Of a DNA stretch of 46,323 nt, positions 15,738 through 24,825 are shown in pieces. The notes under the pieces were generated by a model. The model did not search any database, was not told the origin of the DNA, and saw nothing but the letters and a program-made list of their open reading frames with translations. The position numbers were made by a program, and so were the translations under genes. The stretch lies in assembly GCA_934373455.1 (NCBI GenBank), contig CAKRON010000010.1:1-46323 (forward strand), given 5' to 3'. This DNA comes from an uncultured Marvinbryantia sp. (GTDB taxonomy: Bacteria > Bacillota > Clostridia > Lachnospirales > Lachnospiraceae). Within the stretch, counting starts at the first letter, position 1, and every line of letters starts with the position of its first letter.

Positions 15738-17396
15738 TTATTCTGCAGTTGTTTCATCTACCACCGGCATTTCTTCATCTGTTTCAGGAAGCGTTGCTAT
15801 ACCATATTCATCCGTTTCCTCTTCTATTTCAGGATCTGCCAGTCCCCATTTTTCCATCCAGGATTCTGCGTTCGTCTGGAGTTCCATTACCAGTTCCATC
15901 ACCGCTGAAGTATCCATATCAGCAAGCATAGACACCTCTGCCGGAGTTTCTATCTTTTCATAATCTGCATTGATCGTCACATATCCGCTTAAAATCGGAA
16001 GTTCTTCTCCGTCAACAGATACTGTAAGATTATTCAGTGTCCAGGTAAATCCTTTGCCTGCCTGTACATTTTCAAATGTACTGGAAAGTGTCATTCCCAC
16101 TTCTGAACCACTCTCTTCATCCGGAATGCTGACTTTGGCATCCAAGGCACCTGTCTGTGCATCAAACGTCATTGTAAAGATATCTGCATCCATATAAGTT
16201 TCTTCGTTATCAGATATTTTCAGATTAACCTTCATATCCATATTGGTGTCTGTGGTATCATTGGCAAATCCATATACCAGATGCATCACATTTTCTTCGT
16301 CACCTTCTTCATAGATATCCATATTCATATCAAATCCTGCTGAAAGATCAGATGGATCTGTAAATGTATAGTCCATATCCATAATAATAATAGATGGTTC
16401 CTCTGTCGCTGTCGTAACTTCTGTCTCTGACTCTTCCATATCATCAAACAGATCGTCAGCGTCTTCTGTTTCTTCCAGCTTACTTTCATCCATCTTCAGT
16501 GTCATGGTCATCTTTGTAAGCTGATCATTTTCTACCCAATAAGTAATCGTAAACTGTTCTCCCAGAACAGCCTCGCTCTGCTCCAGTGCCTCTTCCATCG
16601 TCTGATTGAAATCTTCCACATCAGATACTCCGGATGCACTCATCAGAGAAGAGAGTTCTGACAACAGATCTTTGTATATTGTCATGATACTTTCTGTATC
16701 ATATGTTGCATCGTAAAATGTTACTCCAGGATACTGAGCATCTTCTCTTGTCTCCACACTTGTTGCATTTTCTGCTGATGTCATAGCACTTTCCATAATG
16801 GCCTTGATATTTCCAAGTAAATCCGTGGTATCTGCTGCAGCATCTGTTCCTTCAGGGAAGAACTTCATATCTATATCTTCCGGCATATCCAGTTCTCCAA
16901 AGAACTGTTCCCATACAGATCCTTCGTACTGTTCTTTAAAGCTTCCTGATTTCAGTCCGACGGTCTTTGATAAAAACTCAGGCAGTGTAAGCGCCAGCTG
17001 ATTCTCATCACCATACAATGAAAGACTTGCAATATTATCTGAATTTACCGCTGCTGCCAGCTTTAACAGCCACTGCTTGTCTTTCAGATCAATGGTAGTA
17101 TCTGCTGTCAGACCCAAATCTCCCTGCAGCTGTTCCGGAAGTCCTGCATCTGTAAGCAGCTCTTTTGGAAGTGTCAGATTGATTCCTACCTGACCGCCTT
17201 CTTCTTCCATGGCTTTTACAATTGCATCCCAGTCCAGCATTGTGCTGATCGGTGATGCCTTTTCTGCCTCTGCCTGTTTTTCAAAAATTGCATTCAAATC
17301 ATCCATCGGTTCTGCTGATGCTGACACCTGTAAAGCTGTTGCACCAACAGCTGCTACTACTGCTGTTCTACCTAACCATTTTCTTAATTTACTCAT
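15738..17396 (-). CDS. Secreted acidic protein of unknown function
   Basis: 552 aa with a signal peptide: basic start MSKLRKWLGR, hydrophobic core, and a likely cleavage after SASA (residues about 25-28). The mature part is very rich in Asp, Glu, Thr and Met, has no Cys lipobox, LPXTG anchor or transmembrane tail, and seems to be a repeat-poor, beta-rich extracytoplasmic protein. Conserved-looking strand patterns such as QFTITYWVENDQLTKMTMTL recall lipoprotein-carrier-like (LolA/DUF6612-type) folds, but I cannot assign a family. It starts behind AGGAGGGG, has a good promoter (17484-17512), and ends at a strong terminator. Confidence 0.75.
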   Translation of the reverse strand: MSKLRKWLGRTAVVAAVGATALQVSASAEPMDDLNAIFEKQAEAEKASPISTMLDWDAIVKAMEEEGGQVGINLTLPKELLTDAGLPEQLQGDLGLTADTTIDLKDKQWLLKLAAAVNSDNIASLSLYGDENQLALTLPEFLSKTVGLKSGSFKEQYEGSVWEQFFGELDMPEDIDMKFFPEGTDAAADTTDLLGNIKAIMESAMTSAENATSVETREDAQYPGVTFYDATYDTESIMTIYKDLLSELSSLMSASGVSDVEDFNQTMEEALEQSEAVLGEQFTITYWVENDQLTKMTMTLKMDESKLEETEDADDLFDDMEESETEVTTATEEPSIIIMDMDYTFTDPSDLSAGFDMNMDIYEEGDEENVMHLVYGFANDTTDTNMDMKVNLKISDNEETYMDADIFTMTFDAQTGALDAKVSIPDEESGSEVGMTLSSTFENVQAGKGFTWTLNNLTVSVDGEELPILSGYVTINADYEKIETPAEVSMLADMDTSAVMELVMELQTNAESWMEKWGLADPEIEEETDEYGIATLPETDEEMPVVDETTAE

Positions 17397-17483
17397 AGTC
17401 CCCTCCTATAATATAGAGTGTTATCCTTGCTCTGTCAGAGTTTAAGTGTGAACGATGTTTCTTACACGAAACCTCTTATTTGA

Positions 17484-17512
17484 ATCATACATGAAAATAT
17501 CGTATCATGCAA
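17484..17512 (-). promoter_or_regulatory. Sigma-A promoter of the secreted acidic protein gene
   Basis: Minus strand TTGCAT (17512-17507), 17-bp spacer, TATGAT (17489-17484). The predicted 5' UTR is about 80 nt. Confidence 0.65.
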
Positions 17513-17520
17513 TAAAAATG

Positions 17521-17549
17521 TAGCAATTTGCACTATAAACATTTATAAT
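17521..17549 (+). promoter_or_regulatory. Probable galK promoter
   Basis: A perfect TATAAT at 17544-17549, with a poor -35 (TAGCAA, 17521-17526) 17 bp upstream. It lies 64 bp before the galK start. The weak -35 suggests activation or low basal expression. Confidence 0.5.
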
Positions 17550-17612
17550 ATAACAAACGAGAAATATTAGTTATGATGTCATGATTACCAAAATAAGAGG
17601 GGGACAGATAAG

Positions 17613-18785
17613 ATGCAATTTTCCATCACAGAGATGAAAGAAACTTTTCAGAAATTATATCAGACCACAGAAGATTTACCTGTTTATTTTGCGCCTGGAC
17701 GTGTAAATCTGATTGGTGAGCATACCGATTATAATGGCGGTCATGTATTTCCATGTGCATTAACTCTCGGTACTTACGGAATTATCCGCCCAAGAAAGGA
17801 TCGTTTACTACGATTCTATTCTATGAATTTTTCCAGAGCCGGTATCATTGAATCTTCGCTGGACGATCTGATTCCTTCCGATGCCGCAGGATGGAGCAAT
17901 TATCCGAAGGGTGTCATCTGGACATTTGCCAAACGCGGCTGCCCTCTCCCAAGTGGAGCTGATATTCTGATTTACGGAGATATTCCGGCAGGATCTGGTC
18001 TTTCTTCCTCTGCTTCTCTGGAAGTCCTTACCGGATTGATGCTCAGAGAAACTTTTGGATTTGATTTCTCTAATCAGGATCTGGCTCTGATCGGCCAGTA
18101 TTCTGAAAATCACTTTAATGGCTGTAACTGTGGTATCATGGATCAGTTTGCCAGTGCCATGGGAAAAAAGGACTGTGCCATTTTCCTTGACACCAATACT
18201 CTGGACTTTACCTACGCTCCTGTAAAGCTTGCCGATGCCAAAATTGTCATTACGAACAGCAATGTCAAACATAGCCTTGTGGGATCTGCTTATAATGACA
18301 GACGCCGGGAATGCGAAACCGCTTTACATGATCTTCAGAAAGTTGCTGATATCCAGTCTCTCGGCGATCTGACCATTGAGAAATTCGAAGCCTTAAAGAT
18401 ACATATCCCGGATCCGGTCTGCCAGCGTCGCGCCAAACATGCGGTATATGAAAATCAGAGAACGATACAAGCTGTACAAGCTCTGAAAGAAAACCGAATT
18501 GATGTATTTGGAAAATTAATGAATGCTTCTCATGTCTCTTTACGAGATGATTATGAAGTGTCCTGCCGTGAGACAGATATTCTTGCTGAACTGGCCTGGT
18601 CAATTCCTGGTGTGATTGGATCGCGTATCACCGGAGGCGGCTTTGGCGGTTGTACCGTCAGCATTGTCAAAAATGATACAGTGGATACGTTCATCAATAC
18701 CATCAAACCTGCATACAAAAAACAGACGGATATTGATGCTGATTTCTACATTGTAGATATCGGAGACGGTGCACGTAAACTATAA
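17613..18785 (+). CDS. galK: Galactokinase
   Basis: 390 aa, the typical length. Phosphorylates D-galactose to galactose 1-phosphate as the entry step of the Leloir pathway. GHMP-kinase signatures are complete: the galactose-binding GRVNLIGEHTDYNGG near the N-terminus, the ATP loop PAGSGLSSSASLE, and the C-terminal ITGGGFGGC. It stands alone: galT and galE are not in the window. Start behind GAGGGGG, 9 nt away. It converges on the CobW-like gene with a shared terminator. Confidence 0.97.
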   Translation: MQFSITEMKETFQKLYQTTEDLPVYFAPGRVNLIGEHTDYNGGHVFPCALTLGTYGIIRPRKDRLLRFYSMNFSRAGIIESSLDDLIPSDAAGWSNYPKGVIWTFAKRGCPLPSGADILIYGDIPAGSGLSSSASLEVLTGLMLRETFGFDFSNQDLALIGQYSENHFNGCNCGIMDQFASAMGKKDCAIFLDTNTLDFTYAPVKLADAKIVITNSNVKHSLVGSAYNDRRRECETALHDLQKVADIQSLGDLTIEKFEALKIHIPDPVCQRRAKHAVYENQRTIQAVQALKENRIDVFGKLMNASHVSLRDDYEVSCRETDILAELAWSIPGVIGSRITGGGFGGCTVSIVKNDTVDTFINTIKPAYKKQTDIDADFYIVDIGDGARKL

Positions 18786-18819
18786 ATCCCTGCCCTATTT
18801 CTAAGTACTATACATCCAT

Positions 18820-18856
18820 AAGCGGAAAGAAAATTTTCGTTGTTTTCTTTCCGCTT
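18820..18856. terminator. Bidirectional terminator between galK and the CobW-like gene
   Basis: AAGCGGAAAGAAAA (18820-18833) and TTTTCTTTCCGCTT (18843-18856) form a perfect 14-bp stem with a 9-nt loop. It lies 35 bp after galK and 5 bp after the convergent gene's stop. Confidence 0.85.
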
Positions 18857-18860
18857 TCTG

Positions 18861-19793
18861 TTATTTTAAATAATAATCTATTCTTTCCTGATTTAACTGT
18901 TCTCCGATAACAATCAGAACTTCCTGTCCTTTTTCAATCGGTTTTATGGATATCTGATCATGCGTTATATTTAATTCCAGCCAATCGCCATCGTTCTTCT
19001 TCAAAAATCCCTTGATTCGAAACACTTTTCCACATTCTGCATCATGCATAATATGATCCGCTGCTTTTTTCAGTTCTTCCATCTGAATAGGAAGATTCAT
19101 ATAATAGACAGACCCATATGCCTCTCTCTGATCTATCCAGAGTTTTACACATTTGTCTGTATGATACCCACTTTTTGTCAATTCCTGAAAATCTTCTTCT
19201 GTCAGTAAATCCCAGTCTTTTCGATATATATCTTTCGCCAGTATTCTGTCACACTGAAATTCTTTCATTACACTCTGCATAAATTCTTCGGTAGATTTTT
19301 CCTGCATTTCTGAAACACACTGGCTTCTGCTCATTATCACTTTTCCAGCACAGGCAAGCTGCTGAGCCAGCATATATCTGGAACTTTCCGACAAGTCTCT
19401 TTGCATTCCCGCATCCACAATCGTATACACGGATTCGATTTTGTACCATCGATCTAATGGTTCTTCTCTGAGTACATCGAAAAATTCATCTACATCAAAA
19501 ATCCCTGACGGTTCAATCAACACTCTGTCATAGCCACACATTCCCATAGATATCAGCTTCGTTTTAAAACGTCTCCTGTGGCAGTCTTCATCACAGCCTC
19601 CGGCTACCATCTCCAGTTCGCATTTTTCTCCCATCAAATCCTGTAACAGCATCATATCCACATTCACTGCGCCAAAATCATTTTCCAAAATACATATATT
19701 TTCACCGGATTCTATCAGATACTCTGCATATTTTTTTATAAATGTGGTTTTTCCGGATCCGAGAAATCCGGTAATCAAATCTACTTTTACCAT
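18861..19793 (-). CDS. CobW/P47K (COG0523)-like GTPase
   Basis: 310-aa G3E-family GTPase. Walker A is GFLGSGKTT (residues 9-17), followed by the switch-like ENDFGAVNVD and the IEPSG motif. COG0523 GTPases insert or deliver metals such as zinc or cobalt and usually carry CxCC between these motifs; here that segment reads GGCDEDCH with Cys67 and Cys71, a C-x3-C variant. The C-terminal half is a CobW_C-like domain. It lies directly behind the pckA terminator with no promoter space, so expression may depend on read-through. The metal and client protein are unknown. Confidence 0.85.
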   Translation of the reverse strand: MVKVDLITGFLGSGKTTFIKKYAEYLIESGENICILENDFGAVNVDMMLLQDLMGEKCELEMVAGGCDEDCHRRRFKTKLISMGMCGYDRVLIEPSGIFDVDEFFDVLREEPLDRWYKIESVYTIVDAGMQRDLSESSRYMLAQQLACAGKVIMSRSQCVSEMQEKSTEEFMQSVMKEFQCDRILAKDIYRKDWDLLTEEDFQELTKSGYHTDKCVKLWIDQREAYGSVYYMNLPIQMEELKKAADHIMHDAECGKVFRIKGFLKKNDGDWLELNITHDQISIKPIEKGQEVLIVIGEQLNQERIDYYLK

Positions 19794-19818
19794 AATATCC
19801 TCTCCGCATAAGGGTGTG

Positions 19819-19849
19819 AAAAAATCGGGTGTGAAAAATCACACCCGAT
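19819..19849 (-). terminator. Intrinsic terminator of pckA
   Basis: On the minus strand ATCGGGTGTGA and TCACACCCGAT form a perfect 11-bp stem with a TTTT loop, followed by a T run. A further TCACACCC copy lies immediately downstream (complement of 19812-19819), allowing an alternative, weaker pairing. Confidence 0.9.
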
Positions 19850-19871
19850 CTGTTTCAGTGAAATATGAATC

Positions 19872-21476
19872 TTATAACTGTGGTCCTGCTGCAACCAGAG
19901 CTTTACCAGCTTCATTTCCTTCGTATTTAGCGAAGTTCTTAACGAATCTGCCAGCCAGGTCTTTTGCTTTTTCTTCCCATTCAGAAGCGTTAGCATATGT
20001 GTCACGAGGATCCAGGATTCCTGTATCAACGCCATTCAGTTCTGTAGGAACTTCGAAGTTGAACATTGGAATTGTCTTTGTAGGAGCTGTCTTGATATCT
20101 CCGTTCAGGATTGCATCGATGATACCACGAGTATCTTTGATGGAGATACGTTTGCCAGTTCCATTCCATCCTGTGTTAACCAGGTATGCTTTTGCTCCAC
20201 TCTTTTCCATTCTCTTAACCAGTTCTTCTGCATATTTTGTAGGATGCAGTTCCAGGAATGCCTGGCCGAAGCAAGCTGAGAATGTAGGTGTAGGTTCTGT
20301 ATTTCCACGTTCTGTACCAGCCAGTTTAGCTGTGAATCCGGAAAGGAAGTAGTACTGTGTCTGCTCCGGTGTCAGGATAGATACTGGAGGAAGTACTCCA
20401 AATGCATCTGCTGACAGGAAGATTACGTTCTTAGCTGCCGGTGCGGAAGATACCGGACGAACGATGTTTTCAATGTGATCGATTGGGTAAGAAACACGAG
20501 TGTTTTCTGTTACGCTCTTATCAGCGAAATCGATCTTACCGTCTGCTGCAACTGTAACGTTCTCAAGAAGAGCGTCACGTCTGATTGCATTGTAGATATC
20601 CGGTTCTGACTCTTTGTCAAGGTTGATAACCTTAGCGTAGCATCCACCTTCGAAGTTGAATACGCCGTTGTCATCCCAGCCGTGTTCGTCATCACCGATC
20701 AGAAGTCTCTTAGGATCTGTGGAAAGTGTTGTCTTACCTGTTCCGGACAGACCGAAGAAGATTGCGGTGTTTTCACCATTCATATCTGTATTAGCTGAGC
20801 AGTGCATTGCTGCAATGCCTTTCAGTGGAAGGTAGTAGTTCATCATAGAGAACATACCCTTCTTCATTTCTCCGCCGTACCATGTGTTGATGATAACCTG
20901 TTCACGGCTTGTGATGTTAAATGCTACACATGTTTCGGAGTTCAGTCCTAATTCTTTATAGTTTTCAACTTTTGCTTTAGAAGCGTTATATACAACGAAA
21001 TCTGGTTCGAATGTTTCAAGCTCTTCTGCTGAAGGAGTGATGAACATGTTCGTAATGAAGTGTGCCTGCCATGCTACTTCAACGATGAAACGAACTGCCA
21101 TACGTGTATCTTTGTTAGCTCCACAGAAAGCATCTACTACAAACAGTCTCTTGTTGCAAAGTTCTTTCTTAGCGATTTCTTTTACTGTTTCCCATACGTT
21201 TTCTGGCATTGGATGGTTGTCGTTCTTGTATTCATCAGTTGTCCACCATACAGTATCTTTGGAATTTTCATCCATAACAATGTATTTATCTTTAGGAGAA
21301 CGTCCTGTGTAAATACCTGTCATAACGTTCACTGCTCCAAGTTCTGTAACCTGACCAACTTCATAACCTTCCAGTCCAGCCTTTGTTTCTTCTTCAAAAA
21401 GCTGTTCATATGAAGGATTGTGAACGATTTCTGTTGTTCCTGTGATGCCATACTTGCTTAAATTGATCTCTGCCAT
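19872..21476 (-). CDS. pckA: Phosphoenolpyruvate carboxykinase (ATP)
   Basis: 534 aa, typical for the ATP-dependent enzyme. Interconverts oxaloacetate + ATP and PEP + CO2 + ADP; in gut anaerobes it often runs toward oxaloacetate as the CO2-fixing step of succinate/propionate formation. Visible are the substrate loop [12 protein letters not shown], the kinase-1a P-loop [11 protein letters not shown], and DDEHGWDD. Start ATG at 21476 follows a GAGG. It has a good promoter (21589-21617), with a 24-bp palindrome abutting the -35 box, and ends at a strong terminator. Confidence 0.97.
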   Translation of the reverse strand: MAEINLSKYGITGTTEIVHNPSYEQLFEEETKAGLEGYEVGQVTELGAVNVMTGIYTGRSPKDKYIVMDENSKDTVWWTTDEYKNDNHPMPENVWETVKEIAKKELCNKRLFVVDAFCGANKDTRMAVRFIVEVAWQAHFITNMFITPSAEELETFEPDFVVYNASKAKVENYKELGLNSETCVAFNITSREQVIINTWYGGEMKKGMFSMMNYYLPLKGIAAMHCSANTDMNGENTAIFFGLSGTGKTTLSTDPKRLLIGDDEHGWDDNGVFNFEGGCYAKVINLDKESEPDIYNAIRRDALLENVTVAADGKIDFADKSVTENTRVSYPIDHIENIVRPVSSAPAAKNVIFLSADAFGVLPPVSILTPEQTQYYFLSGFTAKLAGTERGNTEPTPTFSACFGQAFLELHPTKYAEELVKRMEKSGAKAYLVNTGWNGTGKRISIKDTRGIIDAILNGDIKTAPTKTIPMFNFEVPTELNGVDTGILDPRDTYANASEWEEKAKDLAGRFVKNFAKYEGNEAGKALVAAGPQL

Positions 21477-21588
21477 CTTCCATTAACCTCTTTTCTTTCC
21501 TAGTATCTAATTTCGATAACCGCCTGCAAATGCAGTAATTACGGCATCTTTTGCATCTATGGAGACTTATGCCTTCTCCACAGAAGTT

Positions 21589-21617
21589 AGTATACAAAAT
21601 AAGTGTGAATAAATCAA
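21589..21617 (-). promoter_or_regulatory. Sigma-A promoter of pckA
   Basis: Minus strand TTGATT (21617-21612), 17-bp spacer, TATACT (21594-21589). The leader is about 105 nt. Confidence 0.75.
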
Positions 21618-21640
21618 CAAAAATTATGCATAATTTTTGT
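21617..21640. promoter_or_regulatory. 24-bp perfect palindrome between divergent pckA and MATE promoters
   Basis: Arm ACAAAAATTATG followed by its exact reverse complement, centred on TGCA. One end touches the pckA -35 box and the other the first base of the MATE -35 box, so a dimeric regulator bound here would contact both promoters. Confidence 0.65.
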
Positions 21641-21668
21641 ATACATTTTTCTGAATTTGCTGTAAAAT
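21640..21668 (+). promoter_or_regulatory. Probable promoter of the MATE-thioesterase pair
   Basis: TATACA (21640-21645), 17-bp spacer, TAAAAT (21663-21668) on the plus strand, about 85 bp before the chosen MATE start. Confidence 0.5.
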
Positions 21669-21753
21669 CTGGCGTTTTTCAATTGTAAATTCCCTTTAAT
21701 TATGCTAACATATGCGGAGATTTAAGAATTATTTTTTAAGGATATTGGACACT

Positions 21754-23103
21754 ATGAACACTCATGAAATTGATATGACCACGGGTTCTCTTTGGAAGAA
21801 GATTCTCTTCTTCTCGATTCCACTTATGTTTTCTAATCTTCTGCAGGTTTTCTTTAATATTGCAGATGTGGCTGTGGTCGGTAAATTTGCAGGTGCTATT
21901 GCACTTGGATCTGTAGGATCCACTACAATTTTTCTCACTTTGACAACCGGAATTTTGCTGGGCATGGCCAGCGGTGTCAATGCTGTCACAGCGTTATTTG
22001 TGGGATCCCGTGACAGTGAAAAACTAAATAAAACAGTACATACGGCGATACTGCTCTGCCTTGCAGTCGGTATTCTCCTTTTTTTATGCGGACTGTTCTT
22101 TAGCAGACCTATTCTGACTCTGATGAACACTAAGCCAGAGTTAATTGACGGTGCCACACTTTATCTGACCGTATATCTGTGCGGTTCTCCGGCTCTTGCC
22201 ATATATAATTATGGAAATGCCATTTTAAGTGCTGTCGGTGATACAAAGCGGCCACTCCTCTATTTATTCATAGCAGGCGTGATCAACGTGATCCTGAATC
22301 TGATTTTTGTTCTGGTATTCGATATGAGTGTATTGGGCGTGGCTTTGTCCAGCATCATTTCCCAATATATTTCTGCTTTCCTGGTGCTGCGTTTTCTGCT
22401 CAAATCCACACAGGATTATGCTTTGCACTTAAGAGATATTGCTTTTGACTGGGGAATCGCAGGACAAATTTTAAAAATCAGTATTCCAAGTGCAACCCAG
22501 TATTCTCTGTTTGCAGTTGCTAATATCTGCATTCAGACATCCGTCAATCAGTTTGACCATGTGGTCGTAGAGGGCAACGCTGCAGCTGTCAACGCCGATA
22601 CACTGATTTTTGACATGATGGCTGCATTTTACACTGCATGTACCAGTTTTGTTGCACAGAACTTTGGTGCAGGACGGAAAGATCGGATCTGGCACTCTTT
22701 CCTGATCGCCACATTGTATTCTTTTTCAGTGGGATTGATCCTGGGACTTTCCCTGCTTATCCTGCAAAAGCCATTTTTATCCCTCTTCACCAGTGATCCG
22801 AATGTTATGAAGTACGCTTCTATCCGTATCACTATTTTGTCTCTGTCCTACTGCGTTTCCGCCTTTATGGATAATGCTACTGCAGCATCAAGGGGACTGG
22901 GGAAAAGCGTGGCGCCTGCTCTGTTTGTAATTGTAGGGGTAGTGGTACTGCGTATCATATGGCTCTTTACCATATTTGCCTACTTCCATACACTGCATTC
23001 TCTGTATCTGGCTTATGTAACTACATGGGCAGTGACTGCAATTTGCGAAAATGTCTTCTTTATTTATCATTACCGCAGGCTGCCGGACACGGTACAGATA
23101 TAA
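21754..23103 (+). CDS. MATE-family efflux transporter
   Basis: 449-aa MATE transporter with the chosen start; about 12 membrane segments. The opening MTTGSLWKKILFFSIPLMF and QVFFNIADVAVVGKFAG is typical of the DinF/clostridial MATE branch. An in-frame ATG at 21712 lacks a ribosome site, while that at 21754 has AAGGA upstream and matches family N-termini. It is distinct from the MATE at 10833. A hotdog thioesterase follows after 28 bp and is probably cotranscribed. The export substrate cannot be told. Confidence 0.9.
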   Translation: MNTHEIDMTTGSLWKKILFFSIPLMFSNLLQVFFNIADVAVVGKFAGAIALGSVGSTTIFLTLTTGILLGMASGVNAVTALFVGSRDSEKLNKTVHTAILLCLAVGILLFLCGLFFSRPILTLMNTKPELIDGATLYLTVYLCGSPALAIYNYGNAILSAVGDTKRPLLYLFIAGVINVILNLIFVLVFDMSVLGVALSSIISQYISAFLVLRFLLKSTQDYALHLRDIAFDWGIAGQILKISIPSATQYSLFAVANICIQTSVNQFDHVVVEGNAAAVNADTLIFDMMAAFYTACTSFVAQNFGAGRKDRIWHSFLIATLYSFSVGLILGLSLLILQKPFLSLFTSDPNVMKYASIRITILSLSYCVSAFMDNATAASRGLGKSVAPALFVIVGVVVLRIIWLFTIFAYFHTLHSLYLAYVTTWAVTAICENVFFIYHYRRLPDTVQI

Positions 23104-23131
23104 ATTCAAATCGAAAGCACGAGGTACAACC

Positions 23132-23608
23132 ATGTCAGTAAACATTTTTGATAACTGCCAGCAAAACAGTTTGCCGAGCGAAACGGATCAACAGCATATG
23201 GAACGTATTTTAAAAGAATATCTTGCCAAAAAGAGTTCTTTTAGCGGTGGCGTCCATGATATGCTGACACCTGAACTGGAAGAATGTAATCCCATGGAAG
23301 GATCCCTTACCCTGAAATTTCAGGTAAAAGACTGGATGCTGAATCCTATGGGAATTCTCCACGGTGGTATTATGACAACCTGCTGCGATATGACCATGGG
23401 GCTTCTGACCAAATATCTGATGCAGACCCATAGCTGTGTCACAGTAAATTTAAATATTAACTTTTTACGAAGCGCACCTGCCGGTTCTGACATTCTGGTT
23501 ACTGCAAAAGCAGAAAAACAGGGACGAAGAGTTCAATTTCTCAGTTCCACAGTATTTGATGCAGAAAGTAAAAAACAGCTGGCAGACTGCACAGCCGTTT
23601 TTATGTGA
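23132..23608 (+). CDS. PaaI-family hotdog thioesterase
   Basis: 158-aa hotdog-fold protein of the PaaI/YiiD-like acyl-CoA thioesterase family. The family motif is present as NPMGILHGGIMTTCCDMTMG, in which the HGG turn and the acidic residue on the following helix form the active site. A further strand is VNLNINFLRSAPAG. By family it hydrolyses acyl- or aryl-CoA esters in the cytoplasm. The longer reading frame begins at 23051 inside the MATE gene, but ATG at 23132 is preceded by GAGG and gives the normal N-terminus. Confidence 0.85.
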   Translation: MSVNIFDNCQQNSLPSETDQQHMERILKEYLAKKSSFSGGVHDMLTPELEECNPMEGSLTLKFQVKDWMLNPMGILHGGIMTTCCDMTMGLLTKYLMQTHSCVTVNLNINFLRSAPAGSDILVTAKAEKQGRRVQFLSSTVFDAESKKQLADCTAVFM

Positions 23609-23672
23609 TGTTGCTCTTCTACTCCCTGTAACACCCCCAGTACAGCATACAAAAATTAACTGGACTAATAAC

Positions 23673-23758
23673 GCAGAATGAATTTTCATTCTGCAAAGAA
23701 GAAAAACGTAGGCGTAGCGGGCTACGTCAAGTTTTTCTGATGTCGCAGATGGAAATTC
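23673..23758. repeat. Structured palindromic element (MITE/REP-like) between thioesterase and Rpn copy 2
   Basis: Nested inverted repeats in 86 bp. GCAGAATGAA/TTCATTCTGC (23673-23682, 23685-23694) forms a local 10-bp hairpin. The second arm can instead pair with GCAGATGGAAATTC (23745-23758). Inside lie AGAAAAAC/GTTTTTCT (23700-23707, 23731-23738) and ACGTAG/CTACGT (23706-23711, 23722-23727). There is no clean T tract, so it is not a plain terminator. No coding potential seen. Confidence 0.6.
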
Positions 23759-23768
23759 AGACAAGTAC

Positions 23769-24710
23769 CTACTTTTCTAATACTTTTTCACATATTATAG
23801 AAGGTTCACAGTCTATTCCATTTTGCTGAATAACTGTATATATTTTTTGAATCAGTTCCAGATCCTCTTCTAATAATTCAGCTATCTGTTCCGGGGTATC
23901 ACCCTTTCGCATCCTTTTTGCCACCAATTCAGACAATTTTTCAACAGAACCTCGCTTCATTAATCTGTCCGATTCCAGTTCTAACACTTGTCCTCCCATA
24001 ATCTCACCTAACCCTTCTTTGATTTTTTCTGATTTTGAGAAAATATAACCCGTAATCCGATTGATTAATTCCATCATATCACAGAAGCCTTTTTCCTGCC
24101 CACTTTCTAAAAAGTGCTTTTCCAGATATGTTTCTATTGCTCTATATTCCGTATACAACTCTTTTCTAAATATCTCGTCAATCTCCAGCTGTTCTCTCAA
24201 CTTTTCATAACGGATAATATAATATGGCAACAGCATAACCATGTTCTTCTCCAGAAGTTCTTCCAATGAATACCATTGCATTCTCAACACTGGAACTTTG
24301 TAATTCACAGATTGCCCATCGGGAAACGCTAACTTCAGATCCATACAGTTTTTCCGATTATCTCCACGTAAATATAATACACAGGAATGCGGAAAACGAA
24401 TTTGATAGATTTCGTCTTCTTTTTCTGCATATTCTAATCCGATCGCAAAATCGTATTCGATCATCCGCAGGATCATCGTACTGTCTTCCGTACTCTGACA
24501 TTCCAGATGATATTTTCGTGATCCAATAATCAGATAAGAATCAGTAATAATTTTTCCATTCGCAGTATGATGTTCATTTTCACCTCGCAGAATCGGTGCA
24601 TCCAGTGCATATGTAGTTCCAAATGCTTCATTAATCAACGGTATCAATAATTCCGGCATTTTTTCTTTTATAGTCTGAAAAACATCATCAAATATGGTAT
24701 TGTTCTCCAT
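23769..24710 (-). CDS. Rpn-family recombination-promoting nuclease / PD-(D/E)XK transposase-like protein (copy 2)
   Basis: 313 aa, clear paralogue of the gene at 9654: both share NTIFDDVF near the start, KMPEL, NEHHT, an Asp before the LECQST strand (ExQ in place of ExK), MILRMIEYDFAIGLE and YSLEE/YSLDE. The C-terminal part differs: instead of IGKQ repeats it has a small helical module (MRKGDTPEQIAELLEEDLELIQKIY), which looks like the HTH-like tail of many Rpn proteins. Start ATG follows AAGGAG and lies inside a hairpin; an extended -10 promoter and a 5'-terminal AGGAGG lie about 120 nt upstream, as in copy 1. Confidence 0.8.
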   Translation of the reverse strand: MENNTIFDDVFQTIKEKMPELLIPLINEAFGTTYALDAPILRGENEHHTANGKIITDSYLIIGSRKYHLECQSTEDSTMILRMIEYDFAIGLEYAEKEDEIYQIRFPHSCVLYLRGDNRKNCMDLKLAFPDGQSVNYKVPVLRMQWYSLEELLEKNMVMLLPYYIIRYEKLREQLEIDEIFRKELYTEYRAIETYLEKHFLESGQEKGFCDMMELINRITGYIFSKSEKIKEGLGEIMGGQVLELESDRLMKRGSVEKLSELVAKRMRKGDTPEQIAELLEEDLELIQKIYTVIQQNGIDCEPSIICEKVLEK

Positions 24711-24744
24711 GAGTCCACTCCTTGTTGTTTTTTACTGTCTCATG
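24708..24744 (-). promoter_or_regulatory. Start-codon hairpin of Rpn copy 2
   Basis: Minus strand CATGAG (24744-24739) pairs with CTCATG (24713-24708) containing the start codon; the 25-nt loop holds AAGGAG. Same design as at 10587-10625. Confidence 0.45.
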
Positions 24745-24825
24745 TGCTTTTCATAATTTATCTTTTGCATATTTGATCTGTTTTTTGTTCAGATATTATC
24801 TTTTGTAATGCATTTCTCTTAGTTA

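Noticed and set aside
17808..18272. 154-aa ORF opposite galK
   Set aside because: Complete overlap with a well-supported galactokinase; no ribosome site or family match.
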